A stretch of 32,407 bases of DNA from Oligoflexia bacterium (GTDB lineage: Bacteria; Bdellovibrionota; UBA1018). Under the pieces are notes generated by a model. The model had not been told where the DNA came from. It did no database searches and saw only the letters and a program-made list of their open reading frames with translations. Both the position numbers and the translations under genes were made by a program. Positions within the stretch are counted from its first letter, which is position 1; each line of letters starts with the position of its first letter. This document shows positions 1-7,025 of this stretch, piece by piece. Location: assembly GCA_031292385.1 (NCBI GenBank), contig JARLHE010000022.1:1-32407 (forward strand). The letters run 5' to 3'.

Positions 1-2501
1 GCCTGGCCCGAGGCGTTGGTCACGCTCGCTGGCTGCGTGAGAGTGTTGCCCGAGCCCGTGGCCGAAAACGCCACGGTCTGTCCAGGCACAGGGTTGCCAT
101 ACGCATCTTTAAGCGTGATCGTGATCGCGTCGGTCGTTGCGCCATCGGCTGATTCTGGTGAGGCTGCGGCCGCAATCGTCGAACTCGAAACCGCCGGCAC
201 GTTAGGCGAGACGGTGATCGCGCTTGAGCTGACCGTATGATTTAAGGTGTTCTCCGTCACTAAAAGCGTGATCGATTCTGCTTTCGTGTAAGTCGCGTTA
301 CTCAAGGTCGCAATGCCGGAGGCCGCGGTCGTAGTCAGTGTCCCACCCAACGTGCCGGTACCGGATGCGAGCGAGACGGTCAGCGTTGTGCTGGAATTGC
401 TCGTGATCACGTTTCCGTAAGAATCGAGTAATTTGACGGTAAAAGCCGTCATCGGCGAGCTTGAGCTTGCCGTGTAACTGGTCGCAGGCGCTGTTCCGAA
501 AGCAATCGATGCGATCGTGCTTGAAGCGTTAGCCGTGGCCGTAAAGCTGGTCGATAGAGCCGTACCATTCACGGTCGCCGTTATCGTCTCAGCTCCAGCC
601 GTATTGCCGAGCGTGAGCGTCGATTGCGAAAGACCATTGACACCCGTGGAGTTGGAAGTGCTCGAAAGATTGCCGGCAGAGGTCGTCCAATTGACCGTTG
701 AGCCCGTCACGACGTTACCAAAACTGTCTTTAACGACCGCGATGAAGGGGCTTGAAAGAGCTTGTCCCACCGTACCGGTTTGATTATTGCCCGAGGAGAT
801 CGCAATGGATGCTGGGGCTGCTGCTGTGATGTTAAAGCTTGAGCTTGTCGCGCTTGAAAGACCCGAACTGCTCGCCGTCAGCGTGTAGCCTGGTCCGATC
901 TTGTTGAGGGATAGGCCTGGGAACGAGGCGGTGCCGCCCGTTGCAGTGACCGAAGCCGTGCCTGAGAGCGTCGCGCTGCCCGCGTTGTTCCCGATCGCGA
1001 TCGTAATGCTTCCGTTAAAAGAAGATGCCGTATTTCCTGCCGCATCAAGTGCGCGAACGGCAAGCGATGGGAAGGCCGTTCCTGCCGTTTCATTCACGGG
1101 GCCGGTCACGAAAATAAGCTGCGTGGCATTCCCCGCTCCAACCGTAATCGCGGAGGATGTGACCGTGGGAGAACCGCTTCCCACAAGCGAGGCGGTGAGC
1201 GTTTGATTGCCTGAAGTTTTGAGCGTGAAGGGAAAGCTCTTCGCGCCCAAATCACTGGATTGAAACGTGTAATCGGAAGGCAGGACCGAATCAGGATCCG
1301 TTGAGCTCCAGTGCACGGAGCCCGTAAACGCGGTATCCACGTTTCCAAACGCATCGCGCGCGGTGAGTGTCACGTTAAAGGGCGTGCCGGCGGTTGCGTT
1401 TGCCGGAACCCCTGAAAGCGTAAAGCTTGCAAGGGCCGCTGAAAGCGCGGTTTCCGTGAAATTTGCTGAAAGGGATGTGCCCGGGATACTGGCCGTAACC
1501 GTTTCAATCCCCGCGACCGATCCCAAGGTGAGCGTATTCATCGCCTGGCCGCTTGCATTCGTGGGCGAGACCGCGCTCCCGAGCACCGGGCTTCCCGAAC
1601 CCGTTACGCTCCAAGAGACCGTGACTGATGGAATCACATTGCCGTGAGCGTCTTTCACTGCCACGGTGAGCGCTTGCGAAAGCGCGCTTTCAACAATACC
1701 GCTTTGGGATGAGCCCGTGACGACCGCAATCTGAGCAGGCGCGCCCGGAGTGAGCGTGATCGTAGGATAATTGCCGGTCACCTCTTGCCCTAAGATCGTT
1801 GCATCGAGCGCGACCGGAGATCCAGCAAGAATGCCCGTGAAGGTGCAAGAATAAGTTCCGTCATTATTATCGGTAACAGCGGAAAACGTGCCCGTGCTCG
1901 TACCCGAAAGAGAGAAGAAGGCGACACTGAGCCCGCCGCTGGTGAGCGGGTTTCCGTCTTGATCCAAGGTGTGCAGGGTGAGCGTCAGGCTTGAGCCCGA
2001 AGCCAGTGTCAGGCTCGAAGCGGTCACATAAGAATGCGTGAGCGAATAATTGCCCGGCATCACGCGAACGAAAGCGGATCCTCCCGTGACCGGACCATTG
2101 GCATAGCTTGATTGAATACTTGAAGAGATTTGGATCGTCGTTCCGGACGTCGTTCCGGTGAAATACGCGGTATAGGTGCCGTTGCCGTTATTCGTGACCG
2201 CGCTAAAACTTCCTTGGCTCGTCCCGCCGCTTTCTGAAAACGAGATCGAAAGCGGATTAGGCGAGATGAAGATATTGCCGTTTTGATCGCGCGTGGTGAG
2301 CGTGAGCTGAGTTTGCCCACCGGCCACAATTTGGGGCTCTGAAACCGTGAGCGTGGAATTGGAAAGCGAAAGCGAGACCCCGCCCAAAAACCCGTTTTGG
2401 ATGGTCGAATGACTTCCCATCGGGTTACAGGCGCTGAGAGCAAGCGAAAGCGCTGCTCCGACCAGAAGTTGAATCGTCAGGATGTTCTTCCAATAGGTCA
2501 T
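1..2501 (-). CDS. Giant exported Ig-like (Big_1) repeat lipoprotein, C-terminus beyond left edge
   Basis: An uninterrupted frame of 833 codons runs leftward from the ATG at 2501 off the window, so only the N-terminal part is seen. It begins with a lipoprotein signal: basic start MTYWKN, a hydrophobic core, and lipobox LSAC with Cys25. The rest is a chain of at least eight beta-rich modules of about 90-110 residues. Each carries the group-1 bacterial Ig hallmark D-x-x-G-N (DQNGN, DQDGN, DAHGN, DAFGN, DAAGN, DSFGN, DSYGN, DAYGN), and most are rich in Ser/Thr/Ala/Gly. Family knowledge: such modules form rods in invasin/intimin-like adhesins; here the lipid anchor would tether the N-terminus to a membrane. 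An in-frame ATG at 2519 would add six residues; 2501 gives the more typical signal peptide. The ligand and C-terminal domain cannot be seen. Confident on class, not on function. Confidence 0.85.
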   Translation of the reverse strand, partial: MTYWKNILTIQLLVGAALSLALSACNPMGSHSTIQNGFLGGVSLSLSNSTLTVSEPQIVAGGQTQLTLTTRDQNGNIFISPNPLSISFSESGGTSQGSFSAVTNNGNGTYTAYFTGTTSGTTIQISSSIQSSYANGPVTGGSAFVRVMPGNYSLTHSYVTASSLTLASGSSLTLTLHTLDQDGNPLTSGGLSVAFFSLSGTSTGTFSAVTDNNDGTYSCTFTGILAGSPVALDATILGQEVTGNYPTITLTPGAPAQIAVVTGSSQSGIVESALSQALTVAVKDAHGNVIPSVTVSWSVTGSGSPVLGSAVSPTNASGQAMNTLTLGSVAGIETVTASIPGTSLSANFTETALSAALASFTLSGVPANATAGTPFNVTLTARDAFGNVDTAFTGSVHWSSTDPDSVLPSDYTFQSSDLGAKSFPFTLKTSGNQTLTASLVGSGSPTVTSSAITVGAGNATQLIFVTGPVNETAGTAFPSLAVRALDAAGNTASSFNGSITIAIGNNAGSATLSGTASVTATGGTASFPGLSLNKIGPGYTLTASSSGLSSATSSSFNITAAAPASIAISSGNNQTGTVGQALSSPFIAVVKDSFGNVVTGSTVNWTTSAGNLSSTSNSTGVNGLSQSTLTLGNTAGAETITATVNGTALSTSFTATANASSTIASIAFGTAPATSYTASSSSPMTAFTVKLLDSYGNVITSNSSTTLTVSLASGTGTLGGTLTTTAASGIATLSNATYTKAESITLLVTENTLNHTVSSSAITVSPNVPAVSSSTIAAAASPESADGATTDAITITLKDAYGNPVPGQTVAFSATGSGNTLTQPASVTNASGQ

Positions 2502-2503
2502 AA

Positions 2504-2519
2504 ATGGGCTTAAGCCCAT
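2504..2519. repeat. 16-bp perfect palindrome at the start codon
   Basis: ATGGGCTTAAGCCCAT is its own reverse complement. In the mRNA it folds as a 6-bp stem with a UUAA loop. It contains one in-frame ATG (2519) and ends 2 nt before the second (2501). No Shine-Dalgarno is visible between them. It could hide the upstream start and expose the lower one, or bind a dimeric protein. Confidence 0.6.
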
Positions 2520-2893
2520 CAACCATATCGGTGAACTAATACCCAACCTAAAGGGTTTAATATCTAAATCACAACCATCGTTCACTGGGCTAAATCCTCG
2601 TCAGCAAAGCGTTCTTCAAATTGAGGACAGGACAGTAATCTTTTAGGTTTATTATAGCGCAATGCGTCTAGATTAACAAATTAAGCAGAATTGAACTTCG
2701 GAGGCGGGCGCGAAGCGTGTGTCTGGCGAGACACCGGGGTTACAAGAATTTGCCGCACCGTTTTTTATACCTACTGACTATTTATGGAGTCGCAAGCCAG
2801 ACGAATTGGATGAAGTGATGATGGAGCGCTTTTTGCCTTGATTGCGAAAACGAGCAATTGACGCCATGATTAATAGTGGAGTTGGATGGCGAG
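2520..2893. other. Intergenic region between divergent lipoprotein and prepilin genes
   Basis: About 370 bp without a convincing gene. The left half is the promoter and leader of the lipoprotein. The right half is AT-rich with a small GTGTCT/AGACAC hairpin around 2717-2732 and a T-run at 2760-2766 (weak terminator candidate). No good promoter for the prepilin gene at 2894 was found. Short frames here lack RBS and family features. Confidence 0.5.
2644..2679 (-). promoter_or_regulatory. Sigma-70-like promoter of the Ig-repeat lipoprotein
   Basis: On the minus strand, TTGTTA (2674-2679) and a perfect TATAAT (2651-2656) are separated by 17 nt. The predicted start near 2644 gives a leader of about 125-145 nt before the lipoprotein ATG. 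The leader has a possible GUGAAC/GUUCAC stem (2580-2585 with 2531-2536) enclosing an ACCC/GGGT stem, and ends in the palindrome at 2504-2519. Confidence 0.5.
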
Positions 2894-3706
2894 ATGAGAA
2901 AACGAACGAACCAAAATGGACGAAGTGGCCAAAGTGGATTAACACTAGTCAACCTTCTTGTCCTGCTGGGCTTGCTCGGAGGCACAGCCTTGTTTTTCAC
3001 TCAGTTGGGCACGATGAATTCCAAGCAGCAAGTCCAGGGTAACGTCGCGGCTACGGCGATGTTGATTCGTTCCAATCTCGTCAATATTTTAGGAAATGAA
3101 GTCGCCTGGAATAATACGGTTGCCGCTAACTCAAGCATGGCCTGCCTAATTAATGGCGGCGTTTGCACGGCTGGCGCGCTACCGGTTGCGTTCGCGCTTC
3201 GAGATTCCGCGAATAACGTTTTGCTTGATCCCGCTCAGGCGAACCTTGGTTTTGCGATGGACGGCTCGACCTGTAAAACGTTCGATGCGAATAAGGGCAA
3301 TGATGCTTGCCCGTTCCAATTCACGTTGACCTGGCAGCCTTCCTGTATCGGCGCTTGTACCGCGGGATCGGCCCAAGCCATGGTTCAGGCCGCGTCGGTT
3401 TATAAGCCGGCGAGCGTATCGCAAACAACATCGTTTAACGGCGGCAATTATGGCCTTAAGCTTCAGATCGGCGCCACGGCCAATAAGCGTTTCCAGGTTA
3501 CGAACGCTTTGATGGTTAAGTACAACCCTTCATTTCCAACCGACTGCGGGATGAGCAACACCTCGAGCAAATGGTACGGGAATCAAGCCTGTAACCTGTA
3601 CTGCGGTGCCGGCTCCGGCAGCCTGCCGGGGCTGGGGTATTCAGGCGGGATCATGACCCAATGTGATACTTCCGGGCTGGCCAGCATCTGCGTCTGCGTT
3701 CCGTGA
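2894..3706 (+). CDS. Cys-rich prepilin-type protein 1 (Asn at position +5)
   Basis: A 270-residue exported protein with a type IV prepilin N-terminus: a basic leader of 15 residues ending in Gly, then LTLVNLLVLLGLLGG as the hydrophobic helix. Prepilin peptidase would cut after Gly15. The usual Glu at +5 is Asn here (residue 20), which often marks initiator or minor pseudopilins. The exported part has 12 cysteines and shares landmarks with the genes at 3722 and 4617: a MxC..C pair, CK-T-F-D-A, a CPF.. segment followed by LTWQ, AC..YCG, then GLGYSGG and a CxC end. ATG 2894 was chosen with GGAG at 2878-2881; a GTG at 2876 would add six residues. It ends 15 bp from the convergent paralogue. Role: probably a minor pilin or pseudopilin; no secretin, ATPase or peptidase gene is nearby. 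Confidence 0.8.
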   Translation: MRKRTNQNGRSGQSGLTLVNLLVLLGLLGGTALFFTQLGTMNSKQQVQGNVAATAMLIRSNLVNILGNEVAWNNTVAANSSMACLINGGVCTAGALPVAFALRDSANNVLLDPAQANLGFAMDGSTCKTFDANKGNDACPFQFTLTWQPSCIGACTAGSAQAMVQAASVYKPASVSQTTSFNGGNYGLKLQIGATANKRFQVTNALMVKYNPSFPTDCGMSNTSSKWYGNQACNLYCGAGSGSLPGLGYSGGIMTQCDTSGLASICVCVP

Positions 3707-3721
3707 CAACCCTTGCATTCA

Positions 3722-4549
3722 TTAAGGAGCGCAAACGCAGGTTGCGACCCCCGTAGCCGGATTACAACTTTCAATCACGCCACCCGAATATCCGAGACCG
3801 GAAAGGATTTGAGCGCAGTTGTTGATAGCGGTAACGGCGCCGCATCCGTTGCCGCAAAAGCGGTTGCACGCCGATGTCGTGCGGATCAGCTGGGCCGGAG
3901 TGTTCATGTCGCAGGGCAAGCTGACTTGGTTGTGATACAGCTGCAGCGTCGACAGTTGCACCGAGTAGGTCGTTCCATGATTTGTATTGAAGAAAAAGGT
4001 GAACCCGTAATTAGCTCCATTGAACGGAAGCAGGGTTTTATTATTCAGCGGTTTGTACAGTACGGTGCCTGTGATTTTCACTTGGGAGTAGATGCAGTTG
4101 GTGGGGCAGACGACCTGCCAAGTCAGTTGATATTGCAAGGGACAGGTATCGTCGCCGGTAGACGCGTTGAAAGTTTTGCACGGAGCGCCCGAAAGCGTCA
4201 TGCCGCTAGCGGAATCGGTCGAATCGTTGACGACCTGATTCAAGGCGTCTTTGAGACGGAATGTTTGCGGTGGCATCGTGCCCGAGCAGGGTGTGCCTCC
4301 CTGGAGGCAGCTCATCGAAGGATTGAGCGTATCGGCGATCGTATTCGCGATCGCGGTTGAATTCTGTAAGTCAGCAATTAAAATCCGCTTCGCGGTTAGC
4401 AGCGAACTCAGCGCCGTCGACCGCGTTTGCTGTACGGTCATCTGGCTCATCAGAGTCCCGATGGCCAACGTCACGAGACTGATCAAGCCGACCGTAATGA
4501 TCAGCTCCAGTAAGGTCAGGCCTGCAATGGTCCGCGCTCTCAGTTTCAT
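3722..4549 (-). CDS. Cys-rich prepilin-type protein 2
   Basis: A 275-residue paralogue of the proteins at 2894 and 4617, on the opposite strand. The leader is ten residues ending in Gly, followed by LTLLELIITVGLISLVTLA with the canonical Glu at +5, so prepilin peptidase processing and methylation are expected. It carries about 14 cysteines, including the shared CKTFNAS, DTCPLQYQLTW, ACNRFCG, GLGYSGG and terminal CVCAP elements. An insert before GLGYSGG adds two extra cysteines absent from its relatives. The start ATG at 4549 lies 13 nt downstream of an extended -10 (TATACT). It is convergent with prepilin 1 and divergent from prepilin 3, 67 bp away. Inference: a disulfide-stabilised minor pilin, perhaps one of several alternative tips. 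Confidence 0.88.
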   Translation of the reverse strand: MKLRARTIAGLTLLELIITVGLISLVTLAIGTLMSQMTVQQTRSTALSSLLTAKRILIADLQNSTAIANTIADTLNPSMSCLQGGTPCSGTMPPQTFRLKDALNQVVNDSTDSASGMTLSGAPCKTFNASTGDDTCPLQYQLTWQVVCPTNCIYSQVKITGTVLYKPLNNKTLLPFNGANYGFTFFFNTNHGTTYSVQLSTLQLYHNQVSLPCDMNTPAQLIRTTSACNRFCGNGCGAVTAINNCAQILSGLGYSGGVIESCNPATGVATCVCAP

Positions 4550-4616
4550 AAGCTCTATCTTGAGTATACCAATATTCCTTTTGACATCCAGCGTGTAATC
4601 CGCTGTCGTTGTAGGT
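4550..4616. promoter_or_regulatory. Divergent promoter region of prepilin genes 2 and 3
   Basis: Minus strand: an extended -10 TGGTATACT at 4563-4571 (poor -35, CTGGAT) serves prepilin 2, giving a leader of only about 6 nt. Plus strand: a perfect -35 TTGACA at 4581-4586 points to prepilin 3; the hexamer at 17-nt spacing, TGTCGT (4604-4609), is weak. No clear Shine-Dalgarno for either gene. Confidence 0.3.
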
Positions 4617-5420
4617 ATGGAACTTCGCGACCGGCGTGGTTTTACGATTGTTGAAGCATTGATTACGGCGGCGCTGGTCGGCTTGGCCGCGCCCGCGGTC
4701 GCTTATCTGGCTCATTTATCCGCGCAGCAGGAGATTCAAGCGACGGTTACGTCCAAAATGGAGGTCATTCGCAGAAACTTCATCGCCGATTTGCAGAATA
4801 ATGCAGCTTGGGTCAACACGGTGGCCGACACCAGCGCCAATCCGAGCATGACCTGTCTGACGACGCCTTCATCTCCCTGCAGTGCGAGTCTTCCGCCCAC
4901 GAAATTTCTCCTGCATGATCCTACGAAGGCTGTTTTCTACGACGGCACGAACACTGCCTCGGGTTACACCGGGACCGACGGAACGTACTGCCAGAGCTTT
5001 GATGCCTCCAACGGCAACGACGGCTGTCCGATTTCGTATAACCTTACTTGGCAGCCCGTGTGTTCGGGATCCTGTCCGGCATCTCCGCCGTTGATCCACA
5101 TTACCGGGACGGTCACCTACAAACCTAAATCTGCTTCGCGCACGGTCGCATTTAATATCGCGAAGTACAGTTTTCAGCTTTATCTGAGCACTTCCTCGGG
5201 CAGCAACACGTTCCTCGTTCCTGCCGGAACGATCACCAACTACAACACGAATTTCGATCCATCGGCCGCCTGGGGTCCTGCTACCAAGTGGTATATGGAC
5301 TCGGCCTGCGACAACTACTGCGGCCCAGGAAACGGCGCGGGCGCTCCGGGTCTCGGTCTTTCGGGTGGATTCATGGTCGAAATTAATCCGACCGACGCTA
5401 CTTGCACCTGCGTTTTTTAG
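4617..5420 (+). CDS. Cys-rich prepilin-type protein 3
   Basis: A 267-residue protein with the leader MELRDRRG followed by FTIVEALITAALVGLAA: a canonical prepilin cleavage site (Gly8/Phe9) with Glu at +5. The exported domain has ten cysteines and matches the other two paralogues at NPSMTC, CQSFDASNGNDGCP, NLTWQPVC, ACDNYCG, GLGLSGG and the terminal CTCV. The C-terminus is slightly divergent (CVF rather than CVP/CAP). It is followed at once by a strong terminator, so it is a monocistronic unit. The family looks specialised: prepilin start, about 230-residue Cys-rich globular part and a conserved C-terminal CxC. Known minor pilins often have one or two disulfides, so up to seven would be unusual. 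Function unknown. Confidence 0.88.
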   Translation: MELRDRRGFTIVEALITAALVGLAAPAVAYLAHLSAQQEIQATVTSKMEVIRRNFIADLQNNAAWVNTVADTSANPSMTCLTTPSSPCSASLPPTKFLLHDPTKAVFYDGTNTASGYTGTDGTYCQSFDASNGNDGCPISYNLTWQPVCSGSCPASPPLIHITGTVTYKPKSASRTVAFNIAKYSFQLYLSTSSGSNTFLVPAGTITNYNTNFDPSAAWGPATKWYMDSACDNYCGPGNGAGAPGLGLSGGFMVEINPTDATCTCVF

Positions 5421-5441
5421 AAAAGGTAGGCCGTACCTTTT
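5421..5441 (+). terminator. Rho-independent terminator after prepilin 3, copy A of a repeated hairpin
   Basis: An 8-bp stem AAAAGGTA/TACCTTTT with loop GGCCG starts right after the stop codon. The same 21 bases occur in inverted orientation at 7026-7046. The A/T-rich stem ends make it usable in both directions. Confidence 0.7.
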
Positions 5442-5468
5442 GGACCGATTTTGGGATATAGGAAGGCA

Positions 5469-5831
5469 ATGAGCCAACCTACGCATTGCCCCAAGTGTCA
5501 GTTTGAAGGCATCTATCCCGACGGAACCCTATGGATTTGCCCGATTTGTTCCCATGAGTGGAATCCGGATGTCGCGGCCGCGCCGGCAGACGAGGCCCAA
5601 GGGGCGGAAGACGCCGGCATCCGCGATGCGAATGGAGCCCTGCTCGCCAATGGTGATTCGGTGACGGTGCTTAAGGAACTGAAGATCAAAGGGGCCGCCT
5701 CTTCGATCAAATCCGGTACGAAAGTGAAGAACATTCGCCTCGTCGACGCGACCGACGGTCACAATATCGTCTGCAAGATCGACGGCGTCGGGACCATTCA
5801 TCTCAAGTCGGAGTTCGTGAGGAAGGCCTGA
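5469..5831 (+). CDS. phnA: PhnA/YjdM-family zinc-ribbon protein
   Basis: A 120-residue cytoplasmic protein with an N-terminal zinc ribbon (CPKC near residue 8 and CPIC near residue 25, followed by HEW) and a C-terminal small beta domain. The pattern CPxC-x(14)-CPxC and the tail [14 protein letters not shown]...[12 protein letters not shown]...H-I-C-K-IDG match the YjdM/PhnA family (E. coli member 111 aa). Despite the name, the family is not required for phosphonate breakdown and its role is unclear. The start ATG at 5469 has AGGAAGG just upstream; an in-frame TTG at 5451 lacks a ribosome site. An Ala/Glu/Asp-rich linker separates the two parts. It sits alone between a terminator and a convergent gene. 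Family assignment is confident. Confidence 0.87.
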   Translation: MSQPTHCPKCQFEGIYPDGTLWICPICSHEWNPDVAAAPADEAQGAEDAGIRDANGALLANGDSVTVLKELKIKGAASSIKSGTKVKNIRLVDATDGHNIVCKIDGVGTIHLKSEFVRKA

Positions 5832-5947
5832 TCCGCTCTTTTGCCGCGAGCCGGATCCTCATTTGCGAAATCTGGCCATTCAGCTCTTTGAGCTTTGCAT
5901 CAGCGCCAGGTTTCGCGCCAAGGATCGCGTGGATATCGATTTACGGG

Positions 5948-6325
5948 TCAAAAGCCGGCGCGCAGAACGAGGCAGATCAGACCCAGTAGCGGGAATACGC
6001 CTTGGGCCAAGGCGGGCCGAATCAACTTCCTTCGGGAATAGAGTAGGACTACGGAAGCGCCGAACATCGAGAAGGCGGAGTAAGCCATTAACGTCATACC
6101 GACGGCCTCGAGGCCGCAAAGGGATGAAATAATTCCTGCAAGGGCCGCGACGGACAGGAAAAGGTTATAGTAACCCTGATTGAACGCAAAAAGGCGGTTC
6201 TGTTCGGCCTTGTCCGCCGCCATTCCAAAAATTCGGTTGGTTCGCGGCCTCCCCCAAAGCAGAGTCTCCAACGCGAAAATATAAATATGGATCACTCCAG
6301 CTACTCCGATGAAGATATACGCCAT
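5948..6325 (-). CDS. DUF1304 family small integral membrane protein
   Basis: A 125-residue protein with about four hydrophobic helices. The N-terminus MAYIFIGVAGVIHIYIFALE, then LLWGRPRTNRIF and NQGYYNLFL, is the signature of the DUF1304 family (usually 115-125 aa), so it appears complete. The function of the family is not established; it lies in the inner membrane. The gene is monocistronic and convergent with phnA across 116 bp that hold no obvious gene. No strong Shine-Dalgarno: only GGTAAG upstream of ATG 6325. Confidence 0.85.
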   Translation of the reverse strand: MAYIFIGVAGVIHIYIFALETLLWGRPRTNRIFGMAADKAEQNRLFAFNQGYYNLFLSVAALAGIISSLCGLEAVGMTLMAYSAFSMFGASVVLLYSRRKLIRPALAQGVFPLLGLICLVLRAGF

Positions 6326-6424
6326 ACGGACTTACCGTAACCCCGGCGCTAGCTGGGGTCATCATAGAAATAATAAGGCAGAAGCGATGGCTATTAGGAT
6401 TTATGTGTTTGAGAAGAAGGAATT

Positions 6425-6443
6425 GCGACCCCAGCAGGAATCG
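6425..6443 (-). repeat. Duplicated 3' end of tRNA-Arg (att-like direct repeat)
   Basis: GCGACCCCAGCAGGAATCG is identical to 6606-6624, the 3' acceptor and half T-arm of the tRNA-Arg gene. The copy lies 181 bp downstream of the tRNA 3' end in the same orientation. Tyrosine integrases commonly leave such copies; no integrase remains in between. Confidence 0.75.
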
Positions 6444-6539
6444 CCTTCCGCTCCTCGCGCTGCCGCGCTCGGGCTGCAGGCCGGCCTCCGCGTCCACCCG
6501 CAAGCGGGTGCCCGGACGCGTCCGGCATTCGATTCCTGC
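6434..6539. repeat. GC-rich nested inverted-repeat element
   Basis: The ends are a 10-bp inverted repeat, GCAGGAATCG (6434-6443) and CGATTCCTGC (6530-6539). Inside are a tight hairpin CACCCGC/GCGGGTG near 6495-6510 and a perfect palindrome CCGGACGCGTCCGG just after it. The interior is far more GC-rich than its flanks. No plausible gene. It may be a small non-autonomous palindromic element or a structured RNA. Confidence 0.45.
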
Positions 6540-6549
6540 CGTGAGGTAC

Positions 6550-6566
6550 AAAAAGCTTCGCTTTTT
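6550..6566 (-). terminator. Likely terminator of the tRNA-Arg transcript
   Basis: A 7-bp stem AAAAAGC/GCTTTTT with loop TTC. On the minus strand it ends in a T-run downstream of tRNA-Arg; a T-rich stretch follows on the plus strand too, so it can act both ways. Confidence 0.6.
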
Positions 6567-6580
6567 ATTTTTTGAAATGT

Positions 6581-6608
6581 CGCCACTCCCACTTCGTGGG
6601 AAGTGGCG
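6581..6608 (-). other. Long hairpin covering the tRNA-Arg 3' end
   Basis: CGCCACT-CCCAC-TTC-GTGGG-A-AGTGGCG forms a 12-bp stem with one bulge. Its tRNA-proximal arm (6602-6608) includes the encoded CCA and discriminator, so in the precursor the mature 3' end would be paired with the trailer. May affect 3' processing. Confidence 0.5.
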
Positions 6609-6680
6609 ACCCCAGCAGGAATCGAACCTGCAACCCCCAGCTTAGAAGGCTGGTGCTCTATCCAGTTGAGCTATGGGGTC
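6604..6680 (-). tRNA. tRNA-Arg (anticodon TCT)
   Basis: The reverse strand folds as a full cloverleaf: acceptor GACCCCA/TGGGGTC with discriminator G, TAGCTCAACTGGATAGAGC D-arm, anticodon stem CCAGC/GCTGG with loop CTTCTAA (anticodon TCT), and T-arm GCAGG-TTCGAAT-CCTGC. CCA is encoded (6604-6606). It reads AGA codons. It is divergent from fmdB. Confidence 0.96.
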
Positions 6681-6686
6681 GTGACT

Positions 6687-6715
6687 TTGACTCAATATCG
6701 CATTCTCACTATAAT
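6687..6715 (+). promoter_or_regulatory. fmdB promoter (leaderless configuration)
   Basis: TTGACT (6687-6692), a 17-nt spacer and a perfect TATAAT (6710-6715). Only 8 nt (CAACAAAG) separate the -10 from the ATG at 6724, so transcription should start at or 1-2 nt before the start codon. No Shine-Dalgarno. Confidence 0.7.
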
Positions 6716-6721
6716 CAACAA
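6694..6721 (-). promoter_or_regulatory. tRNA-Arg promoter, overlapping the fmdB promoter
   Basis: Minus strand: TTGTTG (6716-6721), 16-nt spacer, extended -10 TGC-GATATT (-10 at 6694-6699), 13 nt before the mature tRNA 5' end. It overlaps the fmdB promoter almost completely, so the two polymerases cannot bind together. Confidence 0.45.
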
Positions 6722-6723
6722 AG

Positions 6724-7011
6724 ATGCCTCTTTACGAGTACCATTGCGACGATTGCGATGCCGATTTTGAGCAACTTACCTCCGAGCGTGATCCGGATCA
6801 AGGCAAGTGTCCGAAATGCCATAAGAACCACACGCACCGGTTGATTTCCAAGTTCCGGGTCGGCGGGCAGGGCGATTTGCGGGAAAGCACCTGGGACGGC
6901 TGCCATGCCCCGGGGTCGCTGAGTGACGGTAGCGACGACGGCCATCATGACCACCACGATCACAATCATCACGGCGGGCACGGCCCCGACGGGTCGTCCG
7001 ACGAAAATTGA
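6724..7011 (+). CDS. FmdB-family zinc-ribbon protein with His/Asp-rich tail
   Basis: A 95-residue protein. The N-terminal 40 residues are a classic FmdB ribbon: start MPLYEYHC, CxxC at 8-11, then KCPKC. The last third is low-complexity and metal-binding in look, with a stretch DDGHHDHHDHNHHGGHG. The family is annotated as a putative regulator from fmdB of a methylotroph, but its role in most bacteria is unknown. The His-rich tail is an extension beyond the ribbon and would bind Ni, Zn or Cu. Start and promoter suggest a leaderless mRNA. It is followed by a terminator and then the universal stress gene. Confidence 0.9.
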   Translation: MPLYEYHCDDCDADFEQLTSERDPDQGKCPKCHKNHTHRLISKFRVGGQGDLRESTWDGCHAPGSLSDGSDDGHHDHHDHNHHGGHGPDGSSDEN

Positions 7012-7025
7012 CGCAGATCTCAACC

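Noticed and set aside
5832..5947. Open minus-strand stretch of about 45 codons between phnA and the DUF1304 gene
   Set aside because: No start codon with a ribosome site, and an in-frame stop precedes it.
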